64,000 nucleotides of DNA from Acanthaster planci (GCF_001949145.1 NW_019091436.1:608407-672406); one strand, 5' to 3'. Numbered from the stretch's first letter, positions 31,304 through 45,900 are shown. Numbers and translations: made by a program. The notes: generated from the sequence alone by a model not told the origin.

Positions 31304-34300
31304 GCCAAATATGATTTGAACTTAACTTGGCTGTAAATCAAATTTCTAAGGCTCAAATTTCTAAGTTGTGATTAATGATTCATCAGCGCAGATAAAAAAT
31401 GGCAGGTTGTCGATACATTCTAGTAAATCTTGAAGGTAGACGTTTTACATATTTTGAACTCGTTTAAATTATTTTTGTCAGCATATCTTTTGAAAAGTTT
31501 GTTTATTCCCAGGTAAGGCTTGTTAGAAACTGAAAGCACAAGGTACAGTTAATTGTTAGCCATGTTAATGCCCACAAAAAACATGAAACGTTAGTGCATT
31601 TCTTCATTTACGATAATGATGAAGGCTGATTGGATCCATGAGTGTCAATCATTTTGATCCACGATTCTTTCCAGCATCAAGAAGTTCTATCAAATGTGGA
31701 AACATTTTTCCAAAAACCAAAACACAAAAACAAAAGCAAAAGACTCTAAATGAGTAGCATAATATTTGTCACTTAACTTACTGGACAAAAAAATTAATGA
31801 ATGCGGAAAAGGATTATTGTTATGCGTTAGAAGTTGCCACCAAAACATCAGAATTCAAACAGAAAACAATTTGAAAGTAAAGAGTTTACAGTAATCAGAT
31901 ATAGCTATCAATGCAGTAAGTCACACAAACACACACATGCAAGGAGATTATTTACATATTAGTAATGGTCACGTATAAGTTTACTTCCACGCATTACCCA
32001 TGGTTCATTGGCAAATTTCAAGCACACGCCACCTGCGCCCTCTGTCCTGTCCGAAGTGGCGGTCCCGAATCACGGGATCACGTGCACACCTTGAGGGCGC
32101 TGCCCGATTCTCCCAGACTTTAAAGGGTTTCCGTTCATGCAACTGTAAACAAATTTGCACGTACACATGCAAAGAGAACAAAAAACGAAATGACAGAACA
32201 TCACAACAATGGCCCAGTGACGATGCATAAAGTACGCCACCTCGTTATCTTAACAGTAAAGTAACATGCCTTTTTAAAATAACATTTTAATTACCTTTTC
32301 TACTGACGTATTACGGGACCATGTAATAGAAATGGTCTAATAAAATCTTTTAAATTGCACTTTTGTGTTTCAACCTTATTTAAAATTTTTGTTTTGCTAG
32401 TTTTATCTGTATTTTGCGGCCATTTTTGTTTTATGCTTATTTCAATTTGCACAGTCGGGAGAAAACTGTGATGTAATCTGAGGCACTTAATTTCAATGTT
32501 GCATCAATTCGTGCCAAAAAAGCTGATTTTTTTCACCTTGCTATTGAAGATTGCCATTTTCTGTGGCAAATGTATTGCTATGAGTATATGGCAATAAGTC
32601 ACGGAGCAGCCATTTTTTAGAAATGTTTCTTAGAGAGCAAATTTCGTGTTAGTGTAAACAGGAAAACGTGCACCTTGACTTAAATGTGCACTTCCGGTTT
32701 CCTTAACTCCAACAAAAATATTTAAAACAGTTTTCATACATTTAAGAAGAGTTTAAACACGAACGAACACTTATTCTAAGAAAAAATCTATTGCAACGTT
32801 CCTTTAAACGTGTGAGATATGTGCAGCGCCCTCTCCACTCACCAAATTTAAACTGCAAGCTGTTTGCAAATAAAATGTTAGTTCAAACAAATGTTACGAG
32901 AAAGCGTGTTCTGTCAACTTAGGTCATCGACAAGATAGCACTATATTACATTTTTAAACTAAGCATTTCAGAATGTATAATGATCAACACACTGCAAAAA
33001 TCGGACCTTTCACACAGCATTTGAGAGTTAAATCATTCGGAATAAGTTTCTGAAAATACATTGCAAACAATCACCACAATGACCTTCAGGTCACACACTT
33101 AATGATGAAAATGAACATTATAACATTAACAGGACTGTGTGACTAGCTACGTTGAATGTGCTATTAAGGGAAATCATAGGATCTTCTTCAACAAGACTGT
33201 GAGCTTGTCAAAATACGTACAGTGCAGAGGTCTTAATCGTTTTAGCAGACTGCGTCGTCCTCTACGTGCCATGATAATACAACTTAACATAAAGTATTGC
33301 CCGAGGCATATAATACTGCAGAGCGCAATAATGTTTTTAGACGAACAAGGGACGGAAGCAGGCTTTATGGTTCAGGTTCAGAATAACGGTTATGTGCAAG
33401 CCTGTCGGTTTCGATAACCCCACTAAACAAGGAAATTGCGTATGCGGCATCCTCGCTTGCATTCACGATGCACTGAAAAATAAACTTTTGTACATGACTT
33501 GATATTTTCAAGAGCGAGTTCTATATCTTGACTATAATTATGGCATTTTCTTCCATTATTTTCTCAGGGTACAGCATTGCACCACTTAGGTAAAACCTCT
33601 CTCATCGGGATCCAACAGACATATTTGTTACAAACAAGGCAGTTTGTTATCATTATTTTCATAATAGTGAAGTGCATGTTTCTTCACCCCGAAGATCACC
33701 TTGATGGACAGCATTCTTTTTACTTCTAAACGGTTTATTTATCAAAAACGTCTCACTGCAAAGAGCTGAATAGCGTAAGCATTATTGGATGTTCATTTTA
33801 AACATACACAATCAAAATTCAGAAATACAATATAACACAAAACACGTTCAATTTTGAAATACATATAGTTTACATATCATCCATGACAAATCTATAAAAG
33901 GGCGCCAAGTGGATGTTTAAACTGCAACTAAAATCTTTGAAGCAAAAGAATATCTGGACTATAATTAGCAATCTGTCCACAGATGATAATAATGAAAAAA
34001 CGGTCATGAGGAATTCCTTAGAAAATGAAAGTTTACAGTTAAAAAGGACGCATTAGGATTACAGGAAATTTGAACGGTAAAATTAAAACAGAGACTCAGA
34101 TATCATATCCCCCCCCAAAAAAAAGTCGAAGCATTGCACATCAAAAAGTAAAAAGTCTGAATACAAAACAGGCAAAAACTGCATACAAAAATTAACAAAA
34201 CTTTAAAACATAACCACGTGTACAAAAAGACACTGCAGAAAACAGAGGTCAAATATCAAAAAACAGCTCTCTAAAACAGAATAACAGGAACACATGCCGG

Positions 34301-37024
34301 TGTGTACATCAGAACTGAGAGGCCTTCTTTCTCGAGAAGCTGCAAATATCGGTCAAAGATCTCTTCGCGAACAGCCACAAGATTGTGCATTATATAATTG
34401 CTGAGTTCTGAGCCCCAGCTAAGTTATCATTTCACTCATGATGTTGCCAAAGATTGTTCTGTTGCATTTATTTTGTTTGTTTGAATATTACATTTATTGT
34501 AGTTGTTTGCATCGCATATTTTAATGAATACTCGTTCTGGTATTGTGTTTGTATTCCATCAAACATGTTTATTATGTTGCTAAGTGAATAAATCTACATG
34601 TAGAGTACGTCATAGGAATCTTCGGCCGTTTATTATTCCGGTAATCCGCCCCTCCACTATTCAAGACCCCAAATGTCTCAAATGGTTGAGTCCTATGAAC
34701 TGTTTACGCGGCTCTGCAGTGCACATTTTGTGTCAAAGCTGCTGAGACTTTCGCTGAAAAAAAAGTGGCGAGTTTATACATAGAGCTTGAGCTGTTCCTA
34801 GCTCTGTGGTTTATACAAGCAAAGTGCGCAGTCTCGTGGTCACTACCAACACAGTCCACAGGGTTGCACTGATGCCAAGTCTGACGGATCTTTACGTATT
34901 GAACAATTTGGCAAGTATTAAGCCTGGCACTGAACGAGCAGTAAATTGTTCACCCATTCATACCCTAAATTCTTTGAGTAAACCCTGACTCAATTGTACG
35001 ACACAGGGGTTACGACTGAGTATCCAGGGTGTCACCACAACGCGTTGCTAGGTAAACATACACACAAAAATGGGAAGGACCAACACAAAGTTTAATGGAA
35101 GGCATGAAATTTAAAAGGGCCGAATTAAAAAAGGATATACATAATAAAAAAATTGCTCATTTGATCATTTGTGTAAAAGTAACTAGGGCTGTACCGAATA
35201 TCTGAATTTTCCGAATTTAAATATTCGTATGCAAAATTCATTAAAAGGGAGAATATTCTTTTGTTTTAAATGAGAAAATCACACTATGGAAGCTTGTTTC
35301 AAGTAGATTCAAATGAAAAGCCTCAGAGTACGATTTAAAAAGGAAATTATTCATTAAAAATATAAAAGGAATAGACATTTTCAACAGGGCGAGAAGTATT
35401 GGTCGTCAGTGTTGCAAAATCTTGGCTGGTGATATTCTATAGAAGTGAGAAGCTATTATAGTGATTATAATGTACATGTACAACTGTGTGCATTATTGCA
35501 CCTGATTTTGTATATGGTTTGTTCATCAAAATTTGCCACAATTTGCCAGTCGGTAGAAACGACTATTCGGATATTCGATCGAATCGAAAGTCGAATATTC
35601 GAATAGTAATTTATTCCAATTGACTGGGTGGAAAATAAACTTGGTACAATCGGCAGTTAACAGTATTTGAAAAGTCAAAACCGAGACACTGTGCGTCGTC
35701 ACTATGGGATACATCATTTTCTCTGAACTATTAATCACAAAACGTGAATAAGATTTTTTAAATGAATCAATTCATGTCCTCATTTTTGTCTCACGTGCAC
35801 TTTTTCCGCACGGGTAGTTTGCACTTTAAAAATAACAGAAACGATGGCCCACCTATGAACCCGGACTCAGCTTGTAAAGTGTACAACAGTGATGCTTATG
35901 ACAACAGCGTGAATAGTCAGCTTGGTAACCAAACAGTCATGATTGGAAAGATGACCGCACGTGTTTATCGTCACCGAACTTGCTAGTAAACACGTTTGAA
36001 CTTCGTGATTAAATTTCCGGACTTTGTCAGGCAGTAAGGTTTACTTGGTACATGCAATAAGCTTTGTTAAATATCTGCAGTTGTGAGAACTATTCCCAAC
36101 TTAAGGTTCTTATTTTCAAGTTAAAGCGAAGGAAATGTGTAGAATTAGCTGGTTTTGGTATAAGCCTATATAGACGAAGTAACAATTCAGCAATACCCCC
36201 AAACTGGCAATACTAATTCCTTGACTTTTGTACATGAATTTCCTTAAAAAGCCAAGTCTAAAAGGAATTGAATTTTGATCAAAACACAACAATGCATAAT
36301 TTAGCTCAAAATGTAAATATTATTTGATTTCATCCTCATCCGTTAATGACATAATGATCGAAATAGTTAGGACATTGATCAAAATATACAGTCACGCTAA
36401 AAATAGTCAAAACAATCGAGGGGAAAGCCCGATTTCGTGATTCAAGTAAACCGATTTGCATTTTGCATGAATTAATTACCGACCATGGCCATCTTTACTT
36501 GCATCATCTGCATCCAAGGGCAGTTTTAATTCACAATAAAAAGCAAGAACTAAAATCCTTCTGTGGAATCTATCAACGAATCAAATTTTAAGGCATAAAC
36601 TGTGCATGCAGCAACTTCTGCCGTAATTATTATGCCTACAGCGAACAGGTTCTGTTTGCAGAACCGCAATTATGATGGATCACTTCCGAGACACAATCAG
36701 CGCACGAAATGCATGCAACGTATTCATGTTCACATTGTGCGATATGAATGTGGTGCTCTGAGTGTGTGCATACGTGCAGGGTCAAAGTGATAGCTCGCTA
36801 GCTATGGCGATATCGCTGCAATGTCAAGTATGCCTGGATCTCCCATTGGGCTTGCAAGCCCCTTATTCGGTCAATCCATTAAACAGACATCAAGCTACAC
36901 CAGGAGTTTGATTAACAATTCACATTAATTTACATTCAGCATCGTGTTCATAATTCTCTCTGTGCACGTAGATTTTTTCCGTCACTAATTTAGGTTTCAG
37001 CTTTATGAAAACAAAAAATCTTAC

Positions 37025-37244
37025 CAGAGAGACAACGGTAGAGTAGGGTCACGAAGCACGTCACTAGGACTATCTTCCCAGTACAAATTAATGTTGGGCG
37101 TCTGATGAGAGCCGACAGTCTTGCCGTCGGGATTGGAAAGCCGAGCGAGCCAGACAGGGCGACCGTACCGTGGCGTGCTGAAGATCGCATTAGCAGCGAG
37201 AGACGGTGTCTTGCCTGGTTGCCATCGCGATGCATTGAGGCCAC
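37025..37244 (-). CDS. Possible first coding exon of an unknown gene (weak)
   Basis: On the minus strand an open frame from ATG at 37244 ends in a good donor (CTCTCTG|GTAAGA). It encodes a basic stretch (MASMHRDGNQARHRL...) and then GKIVLVTCFVTLLYRCLSG, which could be a membrane anchor. The segment is much richer in CpG than its surroundings, as in a promoter or first exon. No following exon was recognised between here and the kinase gene. It might instead be a non-coding first exon of the phosphagen kinase, as the orientation allows it. Confidence 0.25.
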
Positions 37245-38736
37245 ACAGCGAGTACGCCAGCCGCTATTGATATCGATCCACAGGACTATGCTGAATTATT
37301 TAGCAGGGTTCGACGCGAGTGCATGGCGTCCTAATATGGCTTCACGGGGGCCGGCTTTGTGAAGAATAATGCCCGAGGTACATGTACATGTGACATACGT
37401 ACGTGGATACCATGGGTACCATCACCTGCACAACGAATTCGGACTACATGTGTTTGAATATTTCGGAAATCGGAGGAATTCCTCCTTTTTATCAGGTGAC
37501 AAAAAAGCATTTTTTTTCCTTTCTAGGAAAAGAGAGCCATATGCAGCAAGGTACGAGACAGAGAGAACCCCCCCTGCTTGTGTTGGTCATTGTCTCGCAG
37601 GAACCTGGGGAATTCCTTTCAGACATCTTGGGGGGCATGTGTTAAGTAACAATAGTCTGGAATGTGTATAGGAATTGGACATGTTGGGGGGGTACCCCTC
37701 GGTCTCATTTCTTGCTGGGTATAAAGAGAGCAGTCGGTCGAACGGATTCTACTGGATTGCCTTTCACCATAGTTATTCCTATACCCCAAACAGATTTACT
37801 TACGCCACTTAGGCCGAGGCAGCCATTTGTTTTCCAACTTTTAAGGATCTGAAGTGCATACGAAACCATTCTCAGCTGACATGCGTAATGATCGAATTAT
37901 TTTCAATTTTACAGTTTCCAAATCAAAATGGCTCCCCTTAGTTTCTCACATAAAAGATCACACAACTCGCGGTTCCCTGCACTGCGCACGAAAACCTTTG
38001 ATCCGTTTCTTAGCAAGGATATTCCTCGATCCACCTAGGATTGTGATCAAAGCGTACTAGCAACTCTTACATGCATTCCCGGAATACAGTGAAATATCTT
38101 GGGCCCCTCTTTACTAGTATACTTAAACGAACTGGGATTGAAACCTCCCCCGTGTCTCGCTCTAAAAGAATAGAAATACCGAAGTTTTTGACGCTGCGGA
38201 AAAGTCACGGTCATTCCCCTTAATGGTGCAACCGTGGACATGAGCCCCTCCCCCACTTTTTGGGGTTTTTTTTCGGAAAAACGAAGATAAAATACACACC
38301 TAGGCCTTACTTTTAAAAACTACTAACTCTAATAAAACTGCAAAATTGCCGTCCCTCTGTGGCGCAACCGGGGAGGGGTTGACCATCATGAGCTCTTTTG
38401 GGAGTAAATCCCAGTCCACCCCCCCCTTCTGGGTGCACCCTCGTATTTAGGCCAGAAATATGGCCGTCGAGCTCATTAATAAAAGTTATAGACTCAAAAT
38501 ATTCTATATTAGAGGGTCCTGAGAGCCATGGAACTGAGGAATTGAAGAAATATGAGACTGAACCTCTGGGCCGGACTCAGGACTTCCAATTCTGAGCAAT
38601 TTGGATGCAATCGAGTTTGAAAATGGCACTATTTGAGCCATTTCGCCGAGGGATGGTTTTTAAAATGGCTACTTTTCTGGACAGGGACATTTTCTGCATT
38701 TTAGGGGTGGTCTGCTTCTGGTGAAAGTTTCTCAAA

Positions 38737-38795
38737 NNNNNNNNNNNNNNNNNNNNNNNNNNNNNNNNNNNNNNNNNNNNNNNNNNNNNNNNNNN
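38737..38795. other. Assembly gap (59 N)
   Basis: A run of 59 undetermined bases. The flanking sequence is low complexity with C- and G-runs, which may explain the gap. Confidence 0.99.
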
Positions 38796-39139
38796 GTATG
38801 GGGATTTATCACTGCTGTCTATGGGAATTTATTTCTAGTGGTGCACCCTTCTTGTTTTCTTTCGGACGCAACTGCGCCCTCAACGACAACGTAGGTCAGG
38901 TTTTCTCGCATTTTTTTTCCCACGAAATATTTTGGGACTCCAGCGTGACCAATAGAGAGGGCTATTCAAGTTCTTTAGTAATGGGGGCTCCTTTGAGGTA
39001 CACCTGCAAATGGTGCATATAACATCTTGGGAATGAAATGAAATAAAATAAACAAAAAAAAAATCACCGTTTTCTCTATAATTAAAAAGAAATGCTCCTT
39101 TAGGGGAAGGGAATCCTCCGCCCCTCAAAAAGCACTTAC

Positions 39140-39325
39140 CGGAGTATTGTTCTTGAACCCCTTCACCTTAGATCCATCCTTCTGGTACCAACATTACTGT
39201 CCATGAGCGTGGTATTGCTACACCTGCAGCTTCAGTTTCCGGTCACCGTCAAGTTTGTGTCCGTAAAGTCGCACAAAATTTACTGCATGACCTTCGTGGG
39301 CCGACGCCTGTCTTATTGCTACCAG
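39140..39325 (-). pseudogene. Decayed exon-like fragment, family unknown
   Basis: One minus-strand frame reads as a plausible protein: AHEGHAVNFVRLYGHKLD and GDRKLKLQV, a stop, QYHAHGQ, a second stop, then CWYQKDGSKVKGFKNNTP, ending exactly at a strong donor (CCG|GTAAGT). Both stops (TAG, TAA) are one C-to-T change from Gln codons. Composition and a donor in phase suggest a former coding exon with two nonsense changes. I do not recognise the family. It could also be a chance reading. Confidence 0.35.
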
Positions 39326-39900
39326 TTAATATTCAGAAAATTAAATTTGTGTACAAAGCGTTATTTGCATTCATTAACTCAAAGTTAGTGTGATATTATA
39401 ATTAAATTTGTGTTTCGTATTTGAACTGAAGGAAATATCAGAATTCCTTCAGGGATAATTTTACTTTTCCGACACCATTCGGCTGTCATTTAATTCAAAA
39501 TCGCTATGTTTCAGCAATCTTGATCTACGCATAAATATCTGCTGATGACTTTAACTGTGAAGCATTTTCATAAATAGCGCCTTATGTTTTTCTTCGTGGT
39601 TCTGTGATGGTATGCAGAAGCTGATTCTCAGAAAACACAGGCATTAAGAAACTAATTAAATTAGAAATTAATTCCACAGGAGACTGAACGTACATGTACA
39701 TGTAACAATCCCCATGCACGGACCTCACCACTCTGCTCAGAGCTGTTTATAGCGCCCTCTGGAATTACATGTCACGTGAATGCGCTCCATGCATGATGAA
39801 CCGTAAACTGGCACTATTCACGAAGCGAATATCGAGGAACCATGTAGACGTCTGCTGAATAAATGTCTTTTGTTGCTGAAAACGTTTATTTAGAGCAAGG

Positions 39901-39912
39901 AAAATGGCGAAC
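39901..39912 (+). promoter_or_regulatory. YY1-type motif overlapping the PXK-like start codon
   Basis: AAAATGGCGAAC matches the AANATGGCG core of the YY1 element, which in animals often lies just downstream of the transcription start and overlaps the initiator ATG. Here the ATG of the motif is the start codon of the PXK-like gene, supporting a short 5' UTR and this start. Confidence 0.45.
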
Positions 39913-42900
39913 TTTTGGGAAGAGAACTACTGGGTAATGATATCGGTTATTGTCATTGTTAAGCATTTTGTCCAAGGTTGTTGGCCAGTAACTTGGAGTC
40001 GTTGGACCGCGTCGCCTCTTTCAAAATAATAGGACATGGTCCGGCAGTCACGGCAGTAGGTCCAAATGTAATTATAGGCGATGCGTAGTCTTCAAGTTAC
40101 TCGGACTGGGTGGATGGTGAATTTTTTTTTTATTTAAAGGGAAATTCCTTTGGCATTTTTACACACATAAAACGAACATTTAAAAAAAAATCTAAAATCA
40201 ATGTAGTTGATACTTAACTACATAATAAATTTAAAAAGCTTACTTATAGTTATACTATACCGTACGACAAGCAGATCACACATCATACAACATTAAAAGT
40301 CATAAAAACGGGGAAAACAAATGTATCATGATCCTGGTAAAAAAAACATAGAAGAAGAACTGCAATGCAGCTGCTCATTGTTGTGACTGCTTATTGTACC
40401 ACTGTTAAGTCAAAGGTTTCCTGCAGGATAATATCGATCAAATAGCATGAATAGGGCAGTTAACTGATCATGAAAGTCTTTCTTAATTGGCGCACTTCAC
40501 ATTGCACATTGTCAAAGATTAATCTGTTGTAAACTGGAGTGGAAATGTTTTCAAAAATCTTGGCCATGTCTTTAGCATCGACTCTGCTTGATATGATAAA
40601 TGTTTGATTTTAGCACAAAAAGATCAGGTTTTGGTGAAACGAAATTCAATCATAATGGAACCACAGCAATAACAGAAACATTGGAGTGTTTTCATTTTGC
40701 TGAAACATTGTTGGCGTACATGTACAGGTTATTACATTAGAAAATAGGAAATATACACTGTATGCACGAACAAAAATTCTTACATTTCGCATCAGGGAAA
40801 TTTACATGTATTGAAACATGTTTTAAGGGTCACCATATTTTATTGACAGTCTCCCAGCCCCTTAGAAATGTTCGATGTATAACAAACGCCCACAAAGACA
40901 GTGTGATGGGCGAATAAACTCTTCCCTCCAGTGTGGGCACCACAGAGTATTTTGCGATCAACCTTTTTCAACGAAAACTAACTTTTTACATTGTAATAGC
41001 TAATTTGTAGTCGTCGTACTTTCTCAATCTCTTATTTCATCTGATTCGACTTGATGAATACAGGGTCAGTGATTTTGGAGTGAATAATTATTACATGTCA
41101 CCATCTTGATCGTGAAAGTTTCAGGTAAAGCACATGTGTTGTGCAAGGGCTGTCTGTTTGTGTGGTGACTCATACTGTATGTTTTCCACCTGGGTTATGC
41201 TCTCTACTCCGCACACTGTTCTTTATCAGGTGCTGTCTGGAAGGCCGAGTCCACAGTCGCACACCTGCCTGGCATTGGGGAATGAAGGAATGAAGAAATT
41301 GAACTGGTTAATTAATTAATTAGTGGGAATTATCAGAAATCTAACAGGAATAAAGATTTGAATCGTACTTTAACAGTAATCAAGCCTGGACATTTGAACC
41401 CCAAAAAGTTCATGTGAAATAAAACTCTGTGTCATTAATAACAAATTAAGACAATTACATTTTGATTCTTTTTCTGCCTATCTTCCTTTGACTTGGCATC
41501 CTTAAGCTGAGAATTTAAGCAGACCCCCTCAATAGATGGCCTGTCATGACTAAAATAAACCAACTTTCTTTCTTGTCTATGAACATTGAATATAGGAAAC
41601 CAAAACTGCACTAAATAGAGATGAATTCCTTCATTAAGACAAACATTTTTCAAATGGCCTTGTGACAATGTTAACGTTCTTACACATTCATGTACATGCA
41701 GGTTTTCATCCAATTAACTGGTTATTATTTTTTCTTATTTATACTGGGTGACTCATTCAGTTTGTAAAAAAACAAACTGTTCTCCCAAGAGTCCCAGTGA
41801 ACAATCATAAGACAAGAGAAAAAGAGAATTAAAATGGAACCTGGTAAAACTACATATCTATAGATAAAAATACTAAGAATAATTGAAATAATATGAGTAA
41901 CGAAAGCTAAGAATATAAAGTAAGCAGAGTATCAATTATAAATTTACAATAAAACATTCAAGGCAGCTGATTTTTAAAAGTACTTAACTGGTTTGTTTCA
42001 ATGGAGTACATGTATTTCTACGTGCACGTACGTACATGTGTGTCCTTGAATCAACTTATTCTACGCCGCTGTTACTCATCCAAAGGAAGGGGGAGTTTAT
42101 TTGATCTCTGTGGTCTTTGGGTGATGTTTGTTCTATCCTTTCCATTCATCTCCAGGTCGCTATTATCATTGGACTCGCTGGCCTCTCGTTGATTGTTCTG
42201 ATTATTGTAATTGCTGTCCTCTGCTACAGGTAGGTTTATAAAATATTAACTGGCCCTGAGATTTTTCTGCCAGGGAACCGAATTGCTGATTTTGTTTGTC
42301 TGATTTGTGTTAAGAATTGGAGTTTAATTGACGTGTACCATGAAGTGTAGTAAACATACAGATGTGTTGTTTTAACTCCATGATTGATTTGGGTGTGGTA
42401 ACGGCCAAGTTTTGTTTGATGTCTATGTTCCTTGCTTTTTCATCATTTTAGAACCTCTCAAAGATTCTAGGGCCTTTCTGTAATTTGCGCCCTGAATTCA
42501 TGCTTTCATCTTTTGAATTATTTCTGCAGTTTTATACAGTGTCCATAGGCACATCTAAGTCTAGGCTATTATAAATACACACAGCTACACACCTAGCCAC
42601 TTGTCTTGTTGGTATAAATTTTAGGGGTTACAAATCATTCTCTTGAGATGAAGCCACACGAAGTTGGAATCAGCACAATTTCAACCGTTAGTTTTTATCC
42701 ACAGACCAACACTGATGTTTATCCAAAGTAGAGGAATAAAGGTAGTGAAGGATTTCCTGATAAAAGCTAGCTGATGGTTAACCAGTCAAAACTGCTGAGC
42801 TATTTAAAATGTTTGTACACCATGGAACCTTTACACTTACCTTTGAATTATGGTCTGATACTTGATAACATCAATCAGTATAGTGCATGAACACGCACAC

Positions 42901-45900
42901 ACAACCAGGATGTGTGTGTCACTGGACTAATGTATACATAAACCAGTTTTATCAATGGGACTGTCCAATTAGTTATTAGATATGTTAAGTTGCAAATCTG
43001 AATAATGATATAGTTGCATATACTGAAAGCCATACTTCATATTGTTAAGTCTCAATTTAGTGTAACTGCCCCCAAATCTACCCTGCCACATGTAATTTGC
43101 AGCCTTTTTGTGGTCACAGAGCAGAAGGGCAGGATTCCTTTCAATAACTTTTCATAGGACTCCATGGAATGTTAATGTACATGTATAATTGGTTGAAACT
43201 TAGCTAGGCATTGTCATATTTCTGTTGGTTCTGGAAATTCCATTATTATCAAAACATGTTCAGGGACACCATAACAGTATGGAGCTTTTTTTGAGGGACA
43301 TGTGGCTGTTACAGAAGGGAGCTGAGGAATAGTTACCCCAAAAAGGAGCAATGCTACGTGTAACTTCTTTCGCTGATATAAATTGAATCAATTTTGTTAC
43401 CGTGTTTTGTGGTTGGTTTTAGTTAAACATGGAGGCGATGTTTGTGCCCCCAAAAAGCTTTCTGATTTTTTACTTTTTTGGGGTAATATACATGTATAGA
43501 CGCTGTTCTAGATATGATTATGCTCCACTGCGTGACTACATGTCATTGCCAGCCAAGCTACAGAAAGAGAAACAAATGGAAAGAGATACAATAAGAGGTA
43601 GGTCATCAATTTTATGCACCTGCAATTCCGCTGAGATTTGTGATCTCCTAACCTAAATATAGTTCTTACATAACAGTGAACAAGGAATTTAGGAGTGGGG
43701 TTTAAACCTATAACCTGCGTAACACCATACTGGTGCTCTATCATGTTACCTGTCACTGGTCTCGTTAGTGACGGTCTCATCACCTTCATGAGGCATGCAA
43801 TGATCTGATACGTTGCATCCCTCTTCAGGCCCTAGTAAGACTTCCATTTTCCTTAGCATTCCTGGATTACCAGAAGGAAGTTAACTTACATTCAGAGAAT
43901 TTTACAAAGAAAATGCCAGTATACCTCACAGGAGAAAAACATGACGCGCACCTGTCAAGAAAAAAAGGCTTGATTTCAGTCAATGAGACTTAGAAATGTA
44001 AATAAATAATAGAGAATTACTGTAACGTGGCATGCACGAGGTTTTCGGAAATATTGGTAAGTTCCAAAGCTACAGAAGTCACAAAGGTGGACATTCAAAA
44101 ACAGTTTGGAATTTTTGAGGTAAAATGTGGAGATTTAGTCATTTTAAAAATCACCTCTGACCTGTCCTTTCTCTTGCAGAGTCAGCTCTGCTGAATTGCC
44201 AGTTTTATCTTCGAGCCCATGCAGGGAAATTCACCTTTTCAGGACATCTGCCAGACATGGGTAAAGGAAGCCAGCCACAATTTGTCAAATTCCTTTCAAG
44301 TTGAAAAATGCTGTGTGCTCTCTTCCCAAGTAGGTGTATCCCTGGTGCAGATTAAAGGACGGTAATGTTCCTACATGGTCGTTGCAAAAATAACCGTCCT
44401 TGTTTGCACAATTACCTAAAACAAGGAGATCATGTAGTGTTTTATGAATGGTGTCGAAGTCTCAAAACATGTCAAGGCAATGTAGGTTACATCCCTGGGC
44501 AGATTCTGGTTTGGTCCAAGAGGCAGGCTTAGCTATTGGAAGGGTTAACGTTCATCTGATGTTGATTTTCCTTTTGCTTTTTTTTTTCTGGTACGCAGTG
44601 GGAGGGGAACTTACACCCCTCAACCTGAAGCTCCATGAGCGAGCTGAAATCATTAGTTGTAATGTAAAAAGTAAAACATTGTCAAATTCAGACAAACTTT
44701 GTCTATATTTTTTATTATAAAATACTTGCAAGCTTGTTAATATAAGAAAGTGTCTCCAGTCCTTTATGAAAAATCCCCCAAAAAAGACCAGCTGACAAGT
44801 TCAACAACCATGACAACAGGCGAACTTCAACTCTAGTCATTTTTCTGTCTTTTGTTTTTTTACAGGTAGTCGTGTTGACAAGCATTGGTTTCTTGTACGT
44901 TACTCGTCACAAAGTAAAGATGTCCTACTAAGCATTTGTAACAAAGCCACTAACTGCTCTATCTCTTTCAGCAGTAACACTCATAAAGTCCTGCGAGAAC
45001 TTCTAAAATGTGTCAAGGTAAATCAAATGCTGCCTCTAAGATGTTATTTTCTCTTTAAAGTTTGCTTTACATTTCAGGAATTCGATTAACTTTATACATA
45101 TGTTAAATTAGTATTACTATGTATGTATATACAGATTCATTTTTAGAGAGACGGATATGCTAAATACTGCAAAGCTTCAACCTCAATTCAGCCTGAATTG
45201 TGGAGGAAATTAAAGTTAATTTTCACTCAAATGCCTTTTAAAAATACAGTGTTAAATTGGTCAGGTTGAGATTCGATAATTAATCCATCATCCACTGGGT
45301 CCCAGGCCTTGCACAGGTTCTTTGCTGCTTTCCACCTGTTGGAGTATTTAGATGTGTAATAAACCATAAACCAGTCTATGGGGGTGGGGGGAGCAGGGAC
45401 CCGCCCATAAGGAAGGAGGTATGTCGAGCATACAGACAGGACATGGTTTTGCTTATTGAGAAAAAATGGAGGGGTACCCTGCTAACAAAAAGTGAAACGG
45501 TGGGGGCGGGGCATGTGCCATCTCTCCCCCTCCCCTCAACTTCCCCAATTCACTTATCACTGATCACAAATATTCTGATTCCTGTTGTCACAAGAAGGAT
45601 TCCGTCACAGTTTGGAAGGAAATGTGTCACATTGTTATAGCAATGTAAACAGAATAAATTTGATATTTTCCAAACATAAAGACCTAGATTTTTCTCCAGA
45701 TTCCTCATTACAGCAACGTACAGTTGTCATTACGGACTATGAATTCATTATCACATGGCAGTTATTTTCCTTCCTTTGTTTTCGCATTTCTCCTCAATCT
45801 AATCAGGGCTGTTGAGTACAAGCAGTGCTAACATGCTTCAAGGCTTGGTTCCAGTCAATGAGATAGTTGGACCATGTGACATTGGTTAAACTTTAGTTAA

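Larger units (their letters stand above)
30796..39903. other. Large intergenic region, mostly featureless and AT-rich
   Basis: This 9-kb stretch between divergent genes should hold the upstream exon and promoter of the phosphagen kinase and the promoter of the PXK-like gene. It contains a 32-bp tandem duplication (31049-31112), a foldback element (31181-31303), a possible first exon (37025-37244), a 59-bp N run (38737-38795) and a decayed exon-like fragment (39140-39325). I see no other supportable gene. Confidence 0.5.

Noticed and set aside
33139-33417. 92-codon plus-strand frame in the large intergenic region
   Set aside because: No domain, splice context or codon bias; its composition is like the surrounding AT-rich DNA.
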